A stretch of 36,800 nucleotides of DNA from an uncultured Treponema sp. (GTDB taxonomy: Bacteria > Spirochaetota > Spirochaetia > Treponematales > Treponemataceae). Numbering within the stretch: the stretch's first letter is position 1; each line of letters starts with the position of its first letter. A model generated the notes under the pieces. It was not told the origin of the DNA. It searched no databases and saw only the letters and a list, made by a program, of their open reading frames with translations. Both the position numbers and the translations under genes were made by a program. Positions 17,374 to 25,803 of this stretch are shown here, in pieces. The stretch lies in assembly GCA_947174385.1 (NCBI GenBank), contig CAMWIU010000006.1, positions 1 through 36,800 of the forward strand, read 5' to 3'.

Positions 17374-17724
17374 TCAAATGACTTTTTCGTAGGCGCGGAT
17401 TGCCTGCGAAATGTCATCGTATTTTCCGCTCACGATGTCCAGCCCGATTTTGTAGGATTGATTTCGCATATTTTCCTGCGAATAATAATTCGCGGGAGTG
17501 GCATAGGGATGATAATAAGTATCGTCGTAAAGTTCGCGGATTTTGCAGGCGGCGAGCACGCCAAGCGCCACGGTTTTTGGATCGCTTTTTATTCCGCCGC
17601 TTTCGTCCTTTTTCGCGACGACGGTCATTTCCTCCACCGCTTCAATCAATTGTGTCGTGCTGAATTCCGAGCCAAAAAATCTTTCCACATCCTGCACATA
17701 TCGGCAATTTTTTTTCTTTCCCAT
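17374..17724 (-). CDS. Hypothetical protein, paralogue of next gene
   Basis: An unrecognised 116-residue cytoplasmic protein. Its start (VQDVERFFGSEFSTTQLIEAV) aligns with that of the adjacent 113-residue protein (VREIEQFYDKKYSKEDLVNAI), suggesting a tandem duplication that diverged. The middle is Tyr-rich (DDTYYHPYATPANYY). It follows the sister gene by 17 bp and precedes fliS by about 117 bp on the same strand, so co-transcription with the flagellar chaperones is possible. Confidence 0.7.
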   Translation of the reverse strand: MGKKKNCRYVQDVERFFGSEFSTTQLIEAVEEMTVVAKKDESGGIKSDPKTVALGVLAACKIRELYDDTYYHPYATPANYYSQENMRNQSYKIGLDIVSGKYDDISQAIRAYEKVI

Positions 17725-17741
17725 TTTGTTCGCTCCGAAAA

Positions 17742-18083
17742 CTATTGTTCCACGGCGGCCTTCTGCCGTTTCGAGAAAAAAACGCGCATCGCCATTTCTG
17801 CCTGCTTTTTGGAAATCGTTTTGCTTTTGATAAAACTGTTCGCAAGCCGAATCGTGCCTTCCGCGTCAATTTTTGCGCCGAACCCTTTCCAAACATAGCT
17901 GAATTTTTCCGCCGCCGCGCAGTAGCTCAAATAAGTCAAAATGCATTCACGAATCGTCAAGTCTTCCTGAAGAAAGCCTTCAAAGCGCGGATACAAACGA
18001 TCGATGCAATTTATGGCGTTTACCAAATCTTCCTTTGAATATTTTTTGTCGTAAAATTGTTCAATTTCGCGGACACGTTTCAT
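17742..18083 (-). CDS. Hypothetical protein upstream of its paralogue
   Basis: A 113-residue protein without a known domain, preceded by a GAGG ribosome site. It shares an N-terminal pattern with the downstream protein (see that entry) and is mostly helical and basic at the C-terminus. First gene of a minus-strand run leading to fliS and flgN, divergent from rpmH across about 260 bp. Confidence 0.7.
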   Translation of the reverse strand: MKRVREIEQFYDKKYSKEDLVNAINCIDRLYPRFEGFLQEDLTIRECILTYLSYCAAAEKFSYVWKGFGAKIDAEGTIRLANSFIKSKTISKKQAEMAMRVFFSKRQKAAVEQ

Positions 18084-18255
18084 TTTTTCCTCACTTTTAT
18101 TTCAATAAATCGGCAATTTTCCTAAAAGGTTTAGCGAAAAATGGCGCGAAAAATCGTCCTCCGTTCCGACATTGTTTTTTATAGAAATGATTTTGTTTTG
18201 TCGAAAATTTGACAATTTGCTAGAAATTTTTCGCCGTTCGTTTGTCGTGTTCTTA

Positions 18256-18285
18256 TTGACTAAAATTTCAAAAATATGATATAAT
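18256..18285 (+). promoter_or_regulatory. Promoter for rpmH-rnpA operon
   Basis: TTGACT (18256-18261) and a perfect TATAAT (18280-18285) are 18 bp apart, 57 bp upstream of the rpmH start. The strong elements fit a ribosomal-protein operon. I looked for DnaA boxes in this gap and saw none. Confidence 0.7.
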
Positions 18286-18341
18286 TTGATACTCAAATGA
18301 AAATCTTTGGGAAAAATTTCCCTGTAAAATAGGAGTATGCC

Positions 18342-18497
18342 GTGAAAAGGACATATCAACCCAGTCGAGTTAAACGCAACAGAAAATTTGGTTTCCGCGC
18401 AAGAATGGCCACGAAAGGCGGACGAAAAATTTTGTCTCGCCGCCGCGCGAAGGGACGCAAAAAGCTTTCGGTGGCTGACGAGCACAAAAAGTATTAG
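18342..18497 (+). CDS. rpmH: 50S ribosomal protein L34
   Basis: Too short for the ORF track. Reading from GTG 18342 (AGGAG six bases upstream) gives a 51-residue basic protein beginning [20 protein letters not shown] and continuing [13 protein letters not shown], the universally conserved L34 sequence. The C-terminal extension [10 protein letters not shown] is slightly longer than in E. coli. L34 binds 23S rRNA in the large subunit. It heads the rpmH-rnpA-yidD-yidC-jag cluster found in most bacteria. Confidence 0.97.
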   Translation: MKRTYQPSRVKRNRKFGFRARMATKGGRKILSRRRAKGRKKLSVADEHKKY

Positions 18498-18522
18498 TCG
18501 CTTCGGCAAAATTTGAACATTT

Positions 18523-18897
18523 ATGAAAACGGATTTGCCGGAAAAAACGCCAAACTTTCAAAGGACGTTCAAGCGTTACGAGCACATAAAAAGTTCGGCG
18601 GAAATACGCAATCTGTTCAAAAACGGAAGGAAGGCGAGCGTTGACGGCGCGAAAATTTTCTTTGCAAAAAATTCGCTTGGTTTCAACAGAATCGCCTTTC
18701 CCTTGCCGCGTGGCTATGGAAACGCCGTGAAGCGAAATGCTTCGAAGCGTTTCAGCCGTGAGGCTTTTCGATTTTTCAAGACATTCCTGAACACAGGGTA
18801 CGATATTTTATTTTTAGTTTATCCTGGAAACGATTCGTTCAGCTCAAGGTGTGTTCAATTTCGTGAATTGTGCAAAAAGGCAGGGCTGATGAAATGA
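18523..18897 (+). CDS. rnpA: Ribonuclease P protein component
   Basis: RnpA is the protein cofactor that helps RNase P RNA mature tRNA 5' ends. The 124-residue sequence shows the central cleft motif [17 protein letters not shown] (the RNR region) and the opening [16 protein letters not shown]. It starts 25 bp after rpmH. The final bases overlap the yidD start (ATGA). No strong ribosome site is seen, suggesting coupling to rpmH translation. Confidence 0.94.
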   Translation: MKTDLPEKTPNFQRTFKRYEHIKSSAEIRNLFKNGRKASVDGAKIFFAKNSLGFNRIAFPLPRGYGNAVKRNASKRFSREAFRFFKTFLNTGYDILFLVYPGNDSFSSRCVQFRELCKKAGLMK

Positions 18898-19115
18898 AAA
18901 ATTTTCTCGTAAAATTTTTCTGCGCTTTGATTCGATTCTATCAAATCGCGATTTCTCCGCTTTTTCCTCCGTGTTGCAGATTTTTTCCGACTTGCTCGTG
19001 CTATGCGATGCAGGCGTTCAAAAAATACGGACCGGCGAAAGGTCTTTTTATGTCTTCAGCAAGAATTTTGCGATGCAATAAATTCTCCAAGGGCGGCTTC
19101 GATCCGCTTCCGTAG
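18894..19115 (+). CDS. yidD: Membrane protein insertion efficiency factor YidD
   Basis: A 73-residue protein with the YidD signature: an amphipathic N-terminal helix ([23 protein letters not shown]) containing conserved Cys residues, then [18 protein letters not shown]. YidD supports YidC/Sec insertion of membrane proteins at the inner membrane. The track start at 18870 is upstream; the ATG at 18894 overlaps the rnpA stop and gives the normal length. Confidence 0.95.
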   Translation: MKNFLVKFFCALIRFYQIAISPLFPPCCRFFPTCSCYAMQAFKKYGPAKGLFMSSARILRCNKFSKGGFDPLP

Positions 19116-19175
19116 CGCGTAATGTTCAATAAATTTTTCTCAAACAATTAAATCCGAAAACAGGAGACATTCATT

Positions 19176-20978
19176 ATGGATAAAAATACAATCACGGCCG
19201 TCGTGCTGATTTTCCTTGTTTTGATAGGCTACACGATTGTTCAGGCAAAATTTTTTCCGCCGCCTCAGCCGCAGCAAGTCGAGCAAACCCAAATTGACGA
19301 AAATGTCGCCGAAGAAAATTCGGCGCAAACGTCGCAATTTTCCGAGGAAATAAATTCGATTGTCTACGCGAATTCTTCCGAAGATTCTGCGGGCGCGAAC
19401 GAAAATTTTGTCGAAAAAAAATACACGATTACGACCGACAAAATTAAAGTCGTTTTTACGAATCGCGGCGGCGACATCGTGAGCTACGAGCTGCTCGATC
19501 ACAAGGACACGAAAACTGGATTTGGCGTGGAAATGGCAGACAACATTTCGGCGAGCAACCGCGCGTTTTCGCTGGCTTTTGGCGGCGCGGAAAATTCAAT
19601 CGTGAATGATTTGTTTGACGCGAAAGAATTTCCCGAGGCAAACGGCGAAAAGAAAATCGCGTTCGCCAAAAAATTTTCGGACTTCACTTTGGTCAAACAA
19701 TACACTTTTAAAAACGGCGAATATATGTTCCGAATGAATGTCGTGATTGACGGCGGCGAAAATTTTTCCGCGCTGAATTTCCCCACGGCAAACGGAATGA
19801 ACGCTTCGTACACTTTGCGCACTTCGCCGCAAGTCGGGCCTGCTTTTGATCCGAAAATCGATCGATATGAAAGTCGTTCGTTTCTCGCGCTCAACGAAGG
19901 CAAAAGCAAAAGCATTCGTTTGGGAACTGGACAATTCAAAGATTACAACAAGGAATTCGAAATTGCGGGAATCGGCGGAAAATATTTTTGCGAGCTTGTA
20001 ATTCCACTGAAAAATTCGATTTTGGAAAATGCTTATTATTCCACTGAAATCGAAATTGAAAATTCGTCTAATGCGCAAGCTCGCTTGGTGCGAAAGCCAA
20101 TCACCGAAAAACAAACGAATGACATTTATTATGTTTATGTCGGGCCGCGTGCCGAAAAAGATTTGCGCGTTTATTCCAACGCCGAAAATAATGGCTGGAA
20201 TTTGAGCGGCTACCGTTTGACGGACGCGATGGATTCCGGCGGATTTTTGGGATGGCTTGAAACAATCCTAAAATGGATTTTGGAATTGGTTTACAAAATC
20301 GTGCCGAACTGGGGCGTAAGCATAATCATTCTTACGCTAATTTTGCGCCTGGCTCTTTTTCCGCTTTCGATTAAAGCGTCCGTGGGCACGACAAAAATGC
20401 AGGAACTCCAGCCGAAGATGCAAGCCATTCAAGCGAAGTACAAAGACAATCCGCAAAAAATGCAGGCCGAAACCGCCAAGCTTTATCAGGAAGTTGGCTA
20501 CAATCCGATGTCGGGCTGCCTTCCAATGATTTTGCAGATGATGTGCCTTTTTGCGATGTACAATTTGTTCAACAATTATTTTGAATTCCGGGGCGCGAGC
20601 TTCATTAAAGGCTGGATTGACGACCTTTCCGCAGGCGACAGCATTTATGTGCTCAATTTCAATTTGCCGCTTTTGCGCAGCAATCACATTCGCATTCTTC
20701 CGGTGATTTATCTTGTCTCGCAATTGCTTTACGGAAAAATTACGCAAGTCGGCGGCACTGCTACGGCGGCGCAGAATTCCACGCAGATGAAATTTATGAC
20801 TTATGGTCTGCCGATTTTGTTTTTCTTCATTCTTTACAACACGCCGAGCGGATTGATTTTGTTTTGGACGATGAGCAACATCTTGCAAATGATTCAGCAA
20901 GTCATTATCAACAAATCCAAGGCGAAAGAAAAAAATTCCGCCGCGCAGAAAAACGTCGTAAAAATGAAAAAACGATGA
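19176..20978 (+). CDS. yidC: Membrane protein insertase YidC
   Basis: A 600-residue YidC/OxaI insertase. An N-terminal membrane segment (residues about 7-24) is followed by an acidic linker, a large periplasmic beta-sandwich domain (about 75-330), then the OxaI core from about 370: NWGVSIIILTLILRLALFPLS, KYKDNPQKMQAETAKLY and the VGYNPMSGCLPMILQM motif. The large periplasmic domain is the Gram-negative form. The tail is Lys-rich (KSKAKEKN), which can aid ribosome contact. YidC inserts membrane proteins alone or with SecYEG. AGGAG precedes the ATG. Confidence 0.96.
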   Translation: MDKNTITAVVLIFLVLIGYTIVQAKFFPPPQPQQVEQTQIDENVAEENSAQTSQFSEEINSIVYANSSEDSAGANENFVEKKYTITTDKIKVVFTNRGGDIVSYELLDHKDTKTGFGVEMADNISASNRAFSLAFGGAENSIVNDLFDAKEFPEANGEKKIAFAKKFSDFTLVKQYTFKNGEYMFRMNVVIDGGENFSALNFPTANGMNASYTLRTSPQVGPAFDPKIDRYESRSFLALNEGKSKSIRLGTGQFKDYNKEFEIAGIGGKYFCELVIPLKNSILENAYYSTEIEIENSSNAQARLVRKPITEKQTNDIYYVYVGPRAEKDLRVYSNAENNGWNLSGYRLTDAMDSGGFLGWLETILKWILELVYKIVPNWGVSIIILTLILRLALFPLSIKASVGTTKMQELQPKMQAIQAKYKDNPQKMQAETAKLYQEVGYNPMSGCLPMILQMMCLFAMYNLFNNYFEFRGASFIKGWIDDLSAGDSIYVLNFNLPLLRSNHIRILPVIYLVSQLLYGKITQVGGTATAAQNSTQMKFMTYGLPILFFFILYNTPSGLILFWTMSNILQMIQQVIINKSKAKEKNSAAQKNVVKMKKR

Positions 20979-21125
20979 TTTAAAATTATTGTCCGCGTTA
21001 AGCAAATTGTTGCGACGCGGGCGAAAAAAATTTTTGGCAATGAGTTTGCGTCGCAAACTTTTCATACTTTCGCGCAAATGCGCAAAAAGCCGGCGAAAAT
21101 CGCTTCGGCTTTGCAGGAGAAAAAA

Positions 21126-21830
21126 ATGACATACGAATACGAAGGAAAAACCGAAAAAGAAGCCATCGAAAAGGCCGCGCAGGAATTGGGCTTGGAACGC
21201 GATCAGTTCGACGTGGAAATTTTGGAAACGCAGAAAAATTCGCTTTTCAAAAAAGGCTTCGTGAAAATCCGCGTTCACATGGATGAAAACACGCCGAACG
21301 CCGCCGCGCAAAACGAGCGTCCTTCCGAAAATCGCGCGCCGAAAAAAAGAGTGGCGAATCCAATTCCGCAGGATGAATTCGAGCAAAAGCTCACGACGTT
21401 CATTACCGAAGTGATTTCAAAAATGGGCTATTCCGCCACCGTGGAAATTATGTTCCGCGAAGAGCGCAAAATTGGGCTTAAGATTCAGTCGGAAAGTTCT
21501 TCGATTTTGATTGGACGCAAAGGAAAAAATTTGGACGCACTTCAACTTTTGCTCAACGTTTACGCTGGACATCTCGGCCACGAAAATGTGCGCGTGATTT
21601 TGGACACGGAAAGTTACCGAATCCGCCGCGAAGAATCTTTGGTGCGCCTTGCCTACACAACCGCCGACAAAGTTCGCTCGTATCGAAAATCGATTTTGCT
21701 TGAGCCGATGAATCCGTTCGAACGCCGCCTCATCCACACGACGCTCAACGAAATCCCGGACATTGAAACTAAATCCGAAGGCGATGGTTTATATAAGCAA
21801 GTGCGCGTAATTTACAAAGGCGTAATTTGA
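21126..21830 (+). CDS. khpB: RNA-binding protein Jag/KhpB
   Basis: The 234-residue protein has the three Jag parts in order: Jag_N (YEYEGKTEKEAIEKAAQELG), a KH domain with GRKGKNLDALQLLLN (GxxG loop GRKG), and R3H with FERRLIHTTLNEIPDI. KhpB binds RNA, often with KhpA, and affects cell-wall and division gene expression. ATG 21126 is chosen because AGGAGA lies directly upstream; the track start at 21078 is earlier. It closes the rpmH to jag cluster. The 147-bp gap before it holds a tight AGTTTGCG/CGCAAACT inverted repeat. Confidence 0.92.
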   Translation: MTYEYEGKTEKEAIEKAAQELGLERDQFDVEILETQKNSLFKKGFVKIRVHMDENTPNAAAQNERPSENRAPKKRVANPIPQDEFEQKLTTFITEVISKMGYSATVEIMFREERKIGLKIQSESSSILIGRKGKNLDALQLLLNVYAGHLGHENVRVILDTESYRIRREESLVRLAYTTADKVRSYRKSILLEPMNPFERRLIHTTLNEIPDIETKSEGDGLYKQVRVIYKGVI

Positions 21831-21861
21831 AAAACGATTTTGTAAATTGCAAGGAAATTCG

Positions 21862-22737
21862 ATGAAGTTTTTTTTGAAAATGCGATTTTGCAACAAAGCC
21901 GAAAATTTAAATTTTCGCAGGCAGACGAAATTTCAATTTTGTCTGCCGCGCGTAATTTTTTTCGCATTGACGATTTTCGTTTTTGCGAAAAATTTATCCG
22001 CCGAAAATTTGGAACGGCAAAAAATTCTTTCGCCGCAAATCGAAAAATCGCTTTTGCAAAGCAACGAGATTTCGCATATTTTTTCCGAAAACGATTTCGA
22101 AGCAAAACTCATTCCGCAAACTCAATTCGCGGATTCGATAAAAAATTTTGTCTTTGGAAAAATCGCGCCGGAAAAAATGGGCTTTGCCGAAGAAAAACTT
22201 TATCGCCTGCCGAAATCTGAAATCGAAAACAAAAATGCCGCCGCGCTCGACACAAGCACGGTTTCGAAAATAATGCGTTCGATTTCGAAAATGCAAGGAA
22301 TGCAATATTTTTCGCGTTCGCGAAAATCTTGGGACGAACTTTATTCGCAAGCGTTTCGTGTGGAAAATCCCGATTCGAAAGATTTTTCCGCCGCGCCTGA
22401 TTTGAACGAAGGCGACGCGAACGGCTTGGAAATCTTCGCGTTTTTGAACGACCACACTTTCGGCGAAAGCGTCTACAAAATTTCCTACAAGCAAAATCAG
22501 AATGAATTTTTGATGCTTATGGAAAATTATTCCGCGCTGACTTATGGTCCTGTCAAAGCCGTGAAGCCGGGCGATTTGAAAATGTGCGTTTGCGTTATCG
22601 ATTGCGGCGATGAATTTTTGTTTTACATCGGAAATTACGCGGAATTCAAAATGATTTCCGCCTTGAAAAAACGCTTGAACAATTCGTTTGAAGCGCGGCT
22701 CGAGGCGGTTTACAATTGGTTCAAAAATCAATTTTGA
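21862..22737 (+). CDS. Exported hypothetical protein
   Basis: From ATG 21862 (AAGGA upstream) this is a 291-residue protein I cannot assign to a family with certainty. A basic N-terminus of about 35 residues precedes a hydrophobic segment (VIFFALTIFVFAKNLSA), indicating a long signal peptide with a likely AxA-type cleavage. The mature part has a conserved-looking core, SKIMRSISKMQGMQYFSRSRKSWDELY when read in pieces, and ends in a folded domain with Cys residues. It probably acts in the periplasm or outer membrane. It follows jag closely. Confidence 0.7.
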   Translation: MKFFLKMRFCNKAENLNFRRQTKFQFCLPRVIFFALTIFVFAKNLSAENLERQKILSPQIEKSLLQSNEISHIFSENDFEAKLIPQTQFADSIKNFVFGKIAPEKMGFAEEKLYRLPKSEIENKNAAALDTSTVSKIMRSISKMQGMQYFSRSRKSWDELYSQAFRVENPDSKDFSAAPDLNEGDANGLEIFAFLNDHTFGESVYKISYKQNQNEFLMLMENYSALTYGPVKAVKPGDLKMCVCVIDCGDEFLFYIGNYAEFKMISALKKRLNNSFEARLEAVYNWFKNQF

Positions 22738-22764
22738 AATTTTGAATTTGTAGTAAAAAGCGCG

Positions 22765-22787
22765 ATACCCTATACCCGTATGGGGTA
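22765..22787. promoter_or_regulatory. Possible operator upstream of dual immunophilin
   Basis: A TACCC-N5-GGGTA inverted repeat with a second ATACCC half-site just upstream sits 24 bp before the immunophilin start. G/C-run palindromes with TA ends recall CsoR-family operators, but no such regulator gene is in the window. Confidence 0.3.
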
Positions 22788-22810
22788 AACCAATTTTTTT
22801 GGAGAAAAAA

Positions 22811-23875
22811 ATGAAAAGGAATATTTTTGGCGCGATTTTCGCTTTTGCTGTTTTGGCAAGCGGATGCGCTCAAAACAAATCAAAATCAATGGAGAAAAAA
22901 ACTATGGATGCGTTGAATGGAAAGGAGGGTGTTTTTGCCGTGCTCAAATTGCCGAAAGGCGAAGTCGCGTTGGAATTGTATTACAAGGACACGCCGCTTA
23001 CCGTCGTGAATTTTGTCGGACTTGCAGAAGGCACGCTCGAAGCGGCGAAAGGCAAACCGTTTTATGACGGGCTTAAATTTCACCGCGTAATCAGCAAGGC
23101 AAATGGCGACGATCAGGATTTTATGATTCAAGGCGGCGACCCGGAAGGAACTGGGCGTGGCGGACCTGGCTATCGATTTGCCGATGAGATTTTGGAAAAG
23201 TATACGTTCGCAAAGCCCGGCGTTTTGGCGATGGCGAACGCAGGTCCTGGCACGAACGGCAGCCAATTTTTCATCACGATTGCGCCCACAACTTGGCTCA
23301 ATGGAAATCATACGATTTTCGGAAAAGTCGTCAGCGGACAAGAAATCGTGGACACGACGAAGCAAGACGATGTAATCGAAAAAGTTACGATTGTTCGGCA
23401 AGGCGCGGATGCCCAAGCGTTCACAGCGACTCAAGCGGACTTTGACGCTGCCGCAAAAAAGGCGAACGAAGCCGCTCGCGCCGCCAAAGAAAAAAAATAC
23501 GAAACGCAAATCAAGCTCATTGAAAAAAAATGGCCGGGTTGCGAAAAAGATTCAAACGGAATTTTTTATAAAATCACGAAAGAAGGCAATGGCGAAATTT
23601 GCGGCGCGCGAAAAAATGTCGCCGTTCATTACAAAGGATTTTTGCTCAATGGCGACGTGTTCGATCAGTCGGAAGGACGCGGCCCGCTCGAATTTTCTAC
23701 GGGCGCGGGACAAATGATTCCGGGCTTTGACGCGATGGTTCAGGAAATGAAACTTGGCGAAAAACGCACAATCATTTTGCCGCCCGACATGCATTATGGC
23801 GAGCGCGGCTATCCCGGCATAATTCCTGCGAACAGTTATATCGGATTTGATATAGAACTTATATCAATAAAATAA
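22811..23875 (+). CDS. Cyclophilin-FKBP dual immunophilin lipoprotein
   Basis: A 354-residue lipoprotein (lipobox LASGC) with two peptidyl-prolyl isomerase domains. Residues about 40-200 are a cyclophilin ([34 protein letters not shown]). After an Ala/Lys-rich helical linker comes an FKBP domain ([40 protein letters not shown]). Such cyclophilin-first fusions (CFBP) are known from Treponema denticola and a few other bacteria. It should help fold proteins in the periplasm or at the surface. Start ATG 22811 follows GGAG. Confidence 0.93.
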   Translation: MKRNIFGAIFAFAVLASGCAQNKSKSMEKKTMDALNGKEGVFAVLKLPKGEVALELYYKDTPLTVVNFVGLAEGTLEAAKGKPFYDGLKFHRVISKANGDDQDFMIQGGDPEGTGRGGPGYRFADEILEKYTFAKPGVLAMANAGPGTNGSQFFITIAPTTWLNGNHTIFGKVVSGQEIVDTTKQDDVIEKVTIVRQGADAQAFTATQADFDAAAKKANEAARAAKEKKYETQIKLIEKKWPGCEKDSNGIFYKITKEGNGEICGARKNVAVHYKGFLLNGDVFDQSEGRGPLEFSTGAGQMIPGFDAMVQEMKLGEKRTIILPPDMHYGERGYPGIIPANSYIGFDIELISIK

Positions 23876-23923
23876 AAGGCATCTCGAAAAACTGAAGTTT
23901 TTAGAGGTTTCCTAATTTGAAAT

Positions 23924-23951
23924 GCGCCGAAGAAATTCGGCGCGTTTTTTT
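23924..23951 (+). terminator. Rho-independent terminator after immunophilin
   Basis: A perfect 8-bp stem GCGCCGAA/TTCGGCGC with a GAAA tetraloop is followed by G and seven Ts. A weaker hairpin (23883-23906) lies just upstream, right after the stop codon. Confidence 0.92.
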
Positions 23952-23962
23952 GACGAGCCAAA

Positions 23963-24424
23963 ATGGACAAAAAAAATTTCGAAGCGCAAAAAAAATTCAT
24001 CCAAGATTTTTCCGCTCGCGTGAATGACGAAGTTGAATTCGTCGAAATGTGCGAGCTTCGCGCGAGCGATGATTCGCTTTCGAAAATGCGCCTCGCTTTG
24101 AACGGCGGCAAAAGCATTTGGGGAATGCTCGTTTTTTGCAAAAAAAGCATTTATTTTTACGCGCCTCGCCGTTCGCTTGCGTTGATGTCGATGATTCACT
24201 TTGGCGGCAACGATGCGGAAATCGAAGAACAAATTTTTTGTTTCAATAATTTGCAAGATTTGAAATTTATCGCAAATCCGAAAAAATGGTTTCAAATTTT
24301 TTCGCAGGAAAAAATCAAATTTTCATTTTCGCAAGAAGGAAGGCGAGTTTGCGGAGAATTTTTCTTTTCAAAAAACGCGATTGAAATTCTCATAAAAATT
24401 CGCGCCGCGTTGAATTTGCGATGA
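23963..24424 (+). CDS. Hypothetical protein upstream of earP
   Basis: A 153-residue protein of unknown family, soluble with no signal. The middle (GMLVFCKKSIYFYAPRRS) is beta-rich and resembles a PH-like fold in pattern only. Its stop overlaps the earP start (ATGA), so the two are co-translated. It carries one copy of the repeated 9-mer TTATCGCAA. A role linked to EarP is possible but unsupported. Confidence 0.75.
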   Translation: MDKKNFEAQKKFIQDFSARVNDEVEFVEMCELRASDDSLSKMRLALNGGKSIWGMLVFCKKSIYFYAPRRSLALMSMIHFGGNDAEIEEQIFCFNNLQDLKFIANPKKWFQIFSQEKIKFSFSQEGRRVCGEFFFSKNAIEILIKIRAALNLR

Positions 24425-25656
24425 ACGAAACTATGCAGAAAAATTCCGACATTACAATTTTGTGCAAAGTCGTTGACAATTTTGGCGACATCGGCTTTGT
24501 GTATCGCCTTGCGAAAAATTTGCGAAAAATAAATCCGCATTATAAAATCCGCCTCGTCGTCAACGATTTGAATTCGTTCCAAAAAATCGCTCCGGAAATC
24601 AAATTGAATTCTGTCGAACAATTTTTTTGCGGAGTGAAAATTTTCGATTCAAACGCGGAAGAAATTTGCAAAGCCGAATTTTCAAAAAATTTGCCGCGCG
24701 TAATTTTGGAATGCTTTCAATGCGGACGACCAAATTGGCTTGACGAAATTCTGTTCGCGTCGCAATCGCAAGAAAAAATTTGCGATAAAAAAAGCAGCGA
24801 AAATTTTTCTCAAAACAAATCAATACACATCGGTGCAAACTCCGAAAAAATTTTTCAAATCATCAATATCGATTATTTGACCGCTGAAGATTACGCCGAA
24901 GAATTTCATTGCTTGAAATCCGCGACGCGAAGCGCGTTTGTGAAAAAAGTGAATTTTATGCCGGGATTTACTACGAAAACTGGCGGCTTAATTTTGGACG
25001 AGCCTTTTATCGCAAATTGGCGTGCGCATTTTGAAAAAAAATCCGAGAAAGAAAAATGCGAAAATTTTGCTTGCGATAAAAAGCTCGCAATGCAAAAATC
25101 TTCGTCCGTCGAATTTTCTGCGCACGCTTACGCCGCTTTATCGCAAAAAATTTTAATTTTTTCTTATCAAAAAAATTTTTCGCCGATAATTCGCGCGTTT
25201 CAAAAAATTTGCGATAAAAATTTATCGCAAATTCAAATATTTTTGGCGCAAGGAATTGGAAAAGAAAGTTTTTTTGAAACTTATCGCAAATTTTGCGATT
25301 CGCAAAAATTTGATTTATCGCAAATTCAGCTTAATGAACTTGATTTTTTATCGCAAGAAAATTGGGACGAAATGCTTTTGCGAATGGACGTGCTTTTTGT
25401 TCGCGGCGAAGATTCGCTTGCTCGAGCTTGCTTGTGCGGAAAACCGTTTGTTTGGAATGCGTATCCGCAAAAAACGACGCAGGATGAAAATTATCATTTG
25501 GTAAAAGTTCGCGCGCTTTTGGAAAAATTGCGTCCGCATTTTTTGGAAAGCGAATTTGCGATAATCGAAAAATTTTGGCTTTTGTACAATTTAAACGCTT
25601 GCGATATTTCTAGCGAAGAAAATTTGGAAAACGCATGTTTTGAATTTTTATCGCAA
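24267..25656. repeat. Cluster of 12 copies of 9-mer TTATCGCAA/TTGCGATAA
   Basis: Exact copies start at 24267, 24780, 25007, 25071, 25138, 25209, 25222, 25281, 25315, 25348, 25556 and 25648, in both orientations. Two more are in the Memo gene (28570, 28817). The pair at 25209/25222 forms a 13-bp perfect inverted repeat. In earP the motif is read in all three frames (LSQ, YRK, FIA, CDK, FAI), so amino-acid repetition alone does not explain it. Confidence 0.75.
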
Positions 25657-25761
25657 GCGCATAATTTGAAACGCGGTTTTGAAAAATTTTCGGAAAGCAT
25701 TTTTGCCCTTGGAAATTTTTCAGAAAAATTGGACGCATTCATTCAAAATTTGCAAAATTAA
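24421..25761 (+). CDS. earP: EF-P arginine rhamnosyltransferase EarP
   Basis: EarP uses dTDP-rhamnose to rhamnosylate an Arg of elongation factor P, letting it rescue ribosomes stalled at polyproline. The 446-residue protein shows the N-terminal VVDNFGDIGFVYRLA with the conserved Asp residues, LECFQCGRP, a MPGFTTKTGGL segment and the C-terminal nucleotide-sugar motif RGEDSLARACLCGKPFVWNAYPQ. It has insertions of about 50-60 residues compared with the usual roughly 375-390. The efp gene, often adjacent, is not in the window. The coding region contains 11 copies of the 9-mer TTATCGCAA or its complement. Confidence 0.88.
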   Translation: MNETMQKNSDITILCKVVDNFGDIGFVYRLAKNLRKINPHYKIRLVVNDLNSFQKIAPEIKLNSVEQFFCGVKIFDSNAEEICKAEFSKNLPRVILECFQCGRPNWLDEILFASQSQEKICDKKSSENFSQNKSIHIGANSEKIFQIINIDYLTAEDYAEEFHCLKSATRSAFVKKVNFMPGFTTKTGGLILDEPFIANWRAHFEKKSEKEKCENFACDKKLAMQKSSSVEFSAHAYAALSQKILIFSYQKNFSPIIRAFQKICDKNLSQIQIFLAQGIGKESFFETYRKFCDSQKFDLSQIQLNELDFLSQENWDEMLLRMDVLFVRGEDSLARACLCGKPFVWNAYPQKTTQDENYHLVKVRALLEKLRPHFLESEFAIIEKFWLLYNLNACDISSEENLENACFEFLSQAHNLKRGFEKFSESIFALGNFSEKLDAFIQNLQN

Positions 25762-25765
25762 AAAT

Positions 25766-25803
25766 TGACGCATTAGTTTAAAAACTGGCGCGTCATTTTT
25801 TTT
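25766..25803. terminator. Bidirectional terminator between earP and DUF2798 gene
   Basis: A stem TGACGC/GCGTCA (25766-25771, 25790-25795) with an inner AGTTT/AAACT pairing and an eight-T run follows the earP stop. The minus-strand gene ends inside the right arm, so it serves convergent genes. Confidence 0.8.

Noticed and set aside
18084-18341. Replication origin near rpmH
   Set aside because: No DnaA-box-like sequences or dnaA gene seen; only an rpmH promoter.
20337-21386. 349-residue minus-strand ORF across yidC and jag
   Set aside because: Spans two real genes and their gap on the opposite strand; Arg/Phe-rich shadow.
21994-22731. 245-residue minus-strand ORF
   Set aside because: Antisense shadow of the exported hypothetical gene; no ribosome site and biased composition.
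24780-25656. CRISPR-like array in earP
   Set aside because: The repeat is only 9 bp, occurs in both orientations, has irregular spacing and lies within an intact coding region.
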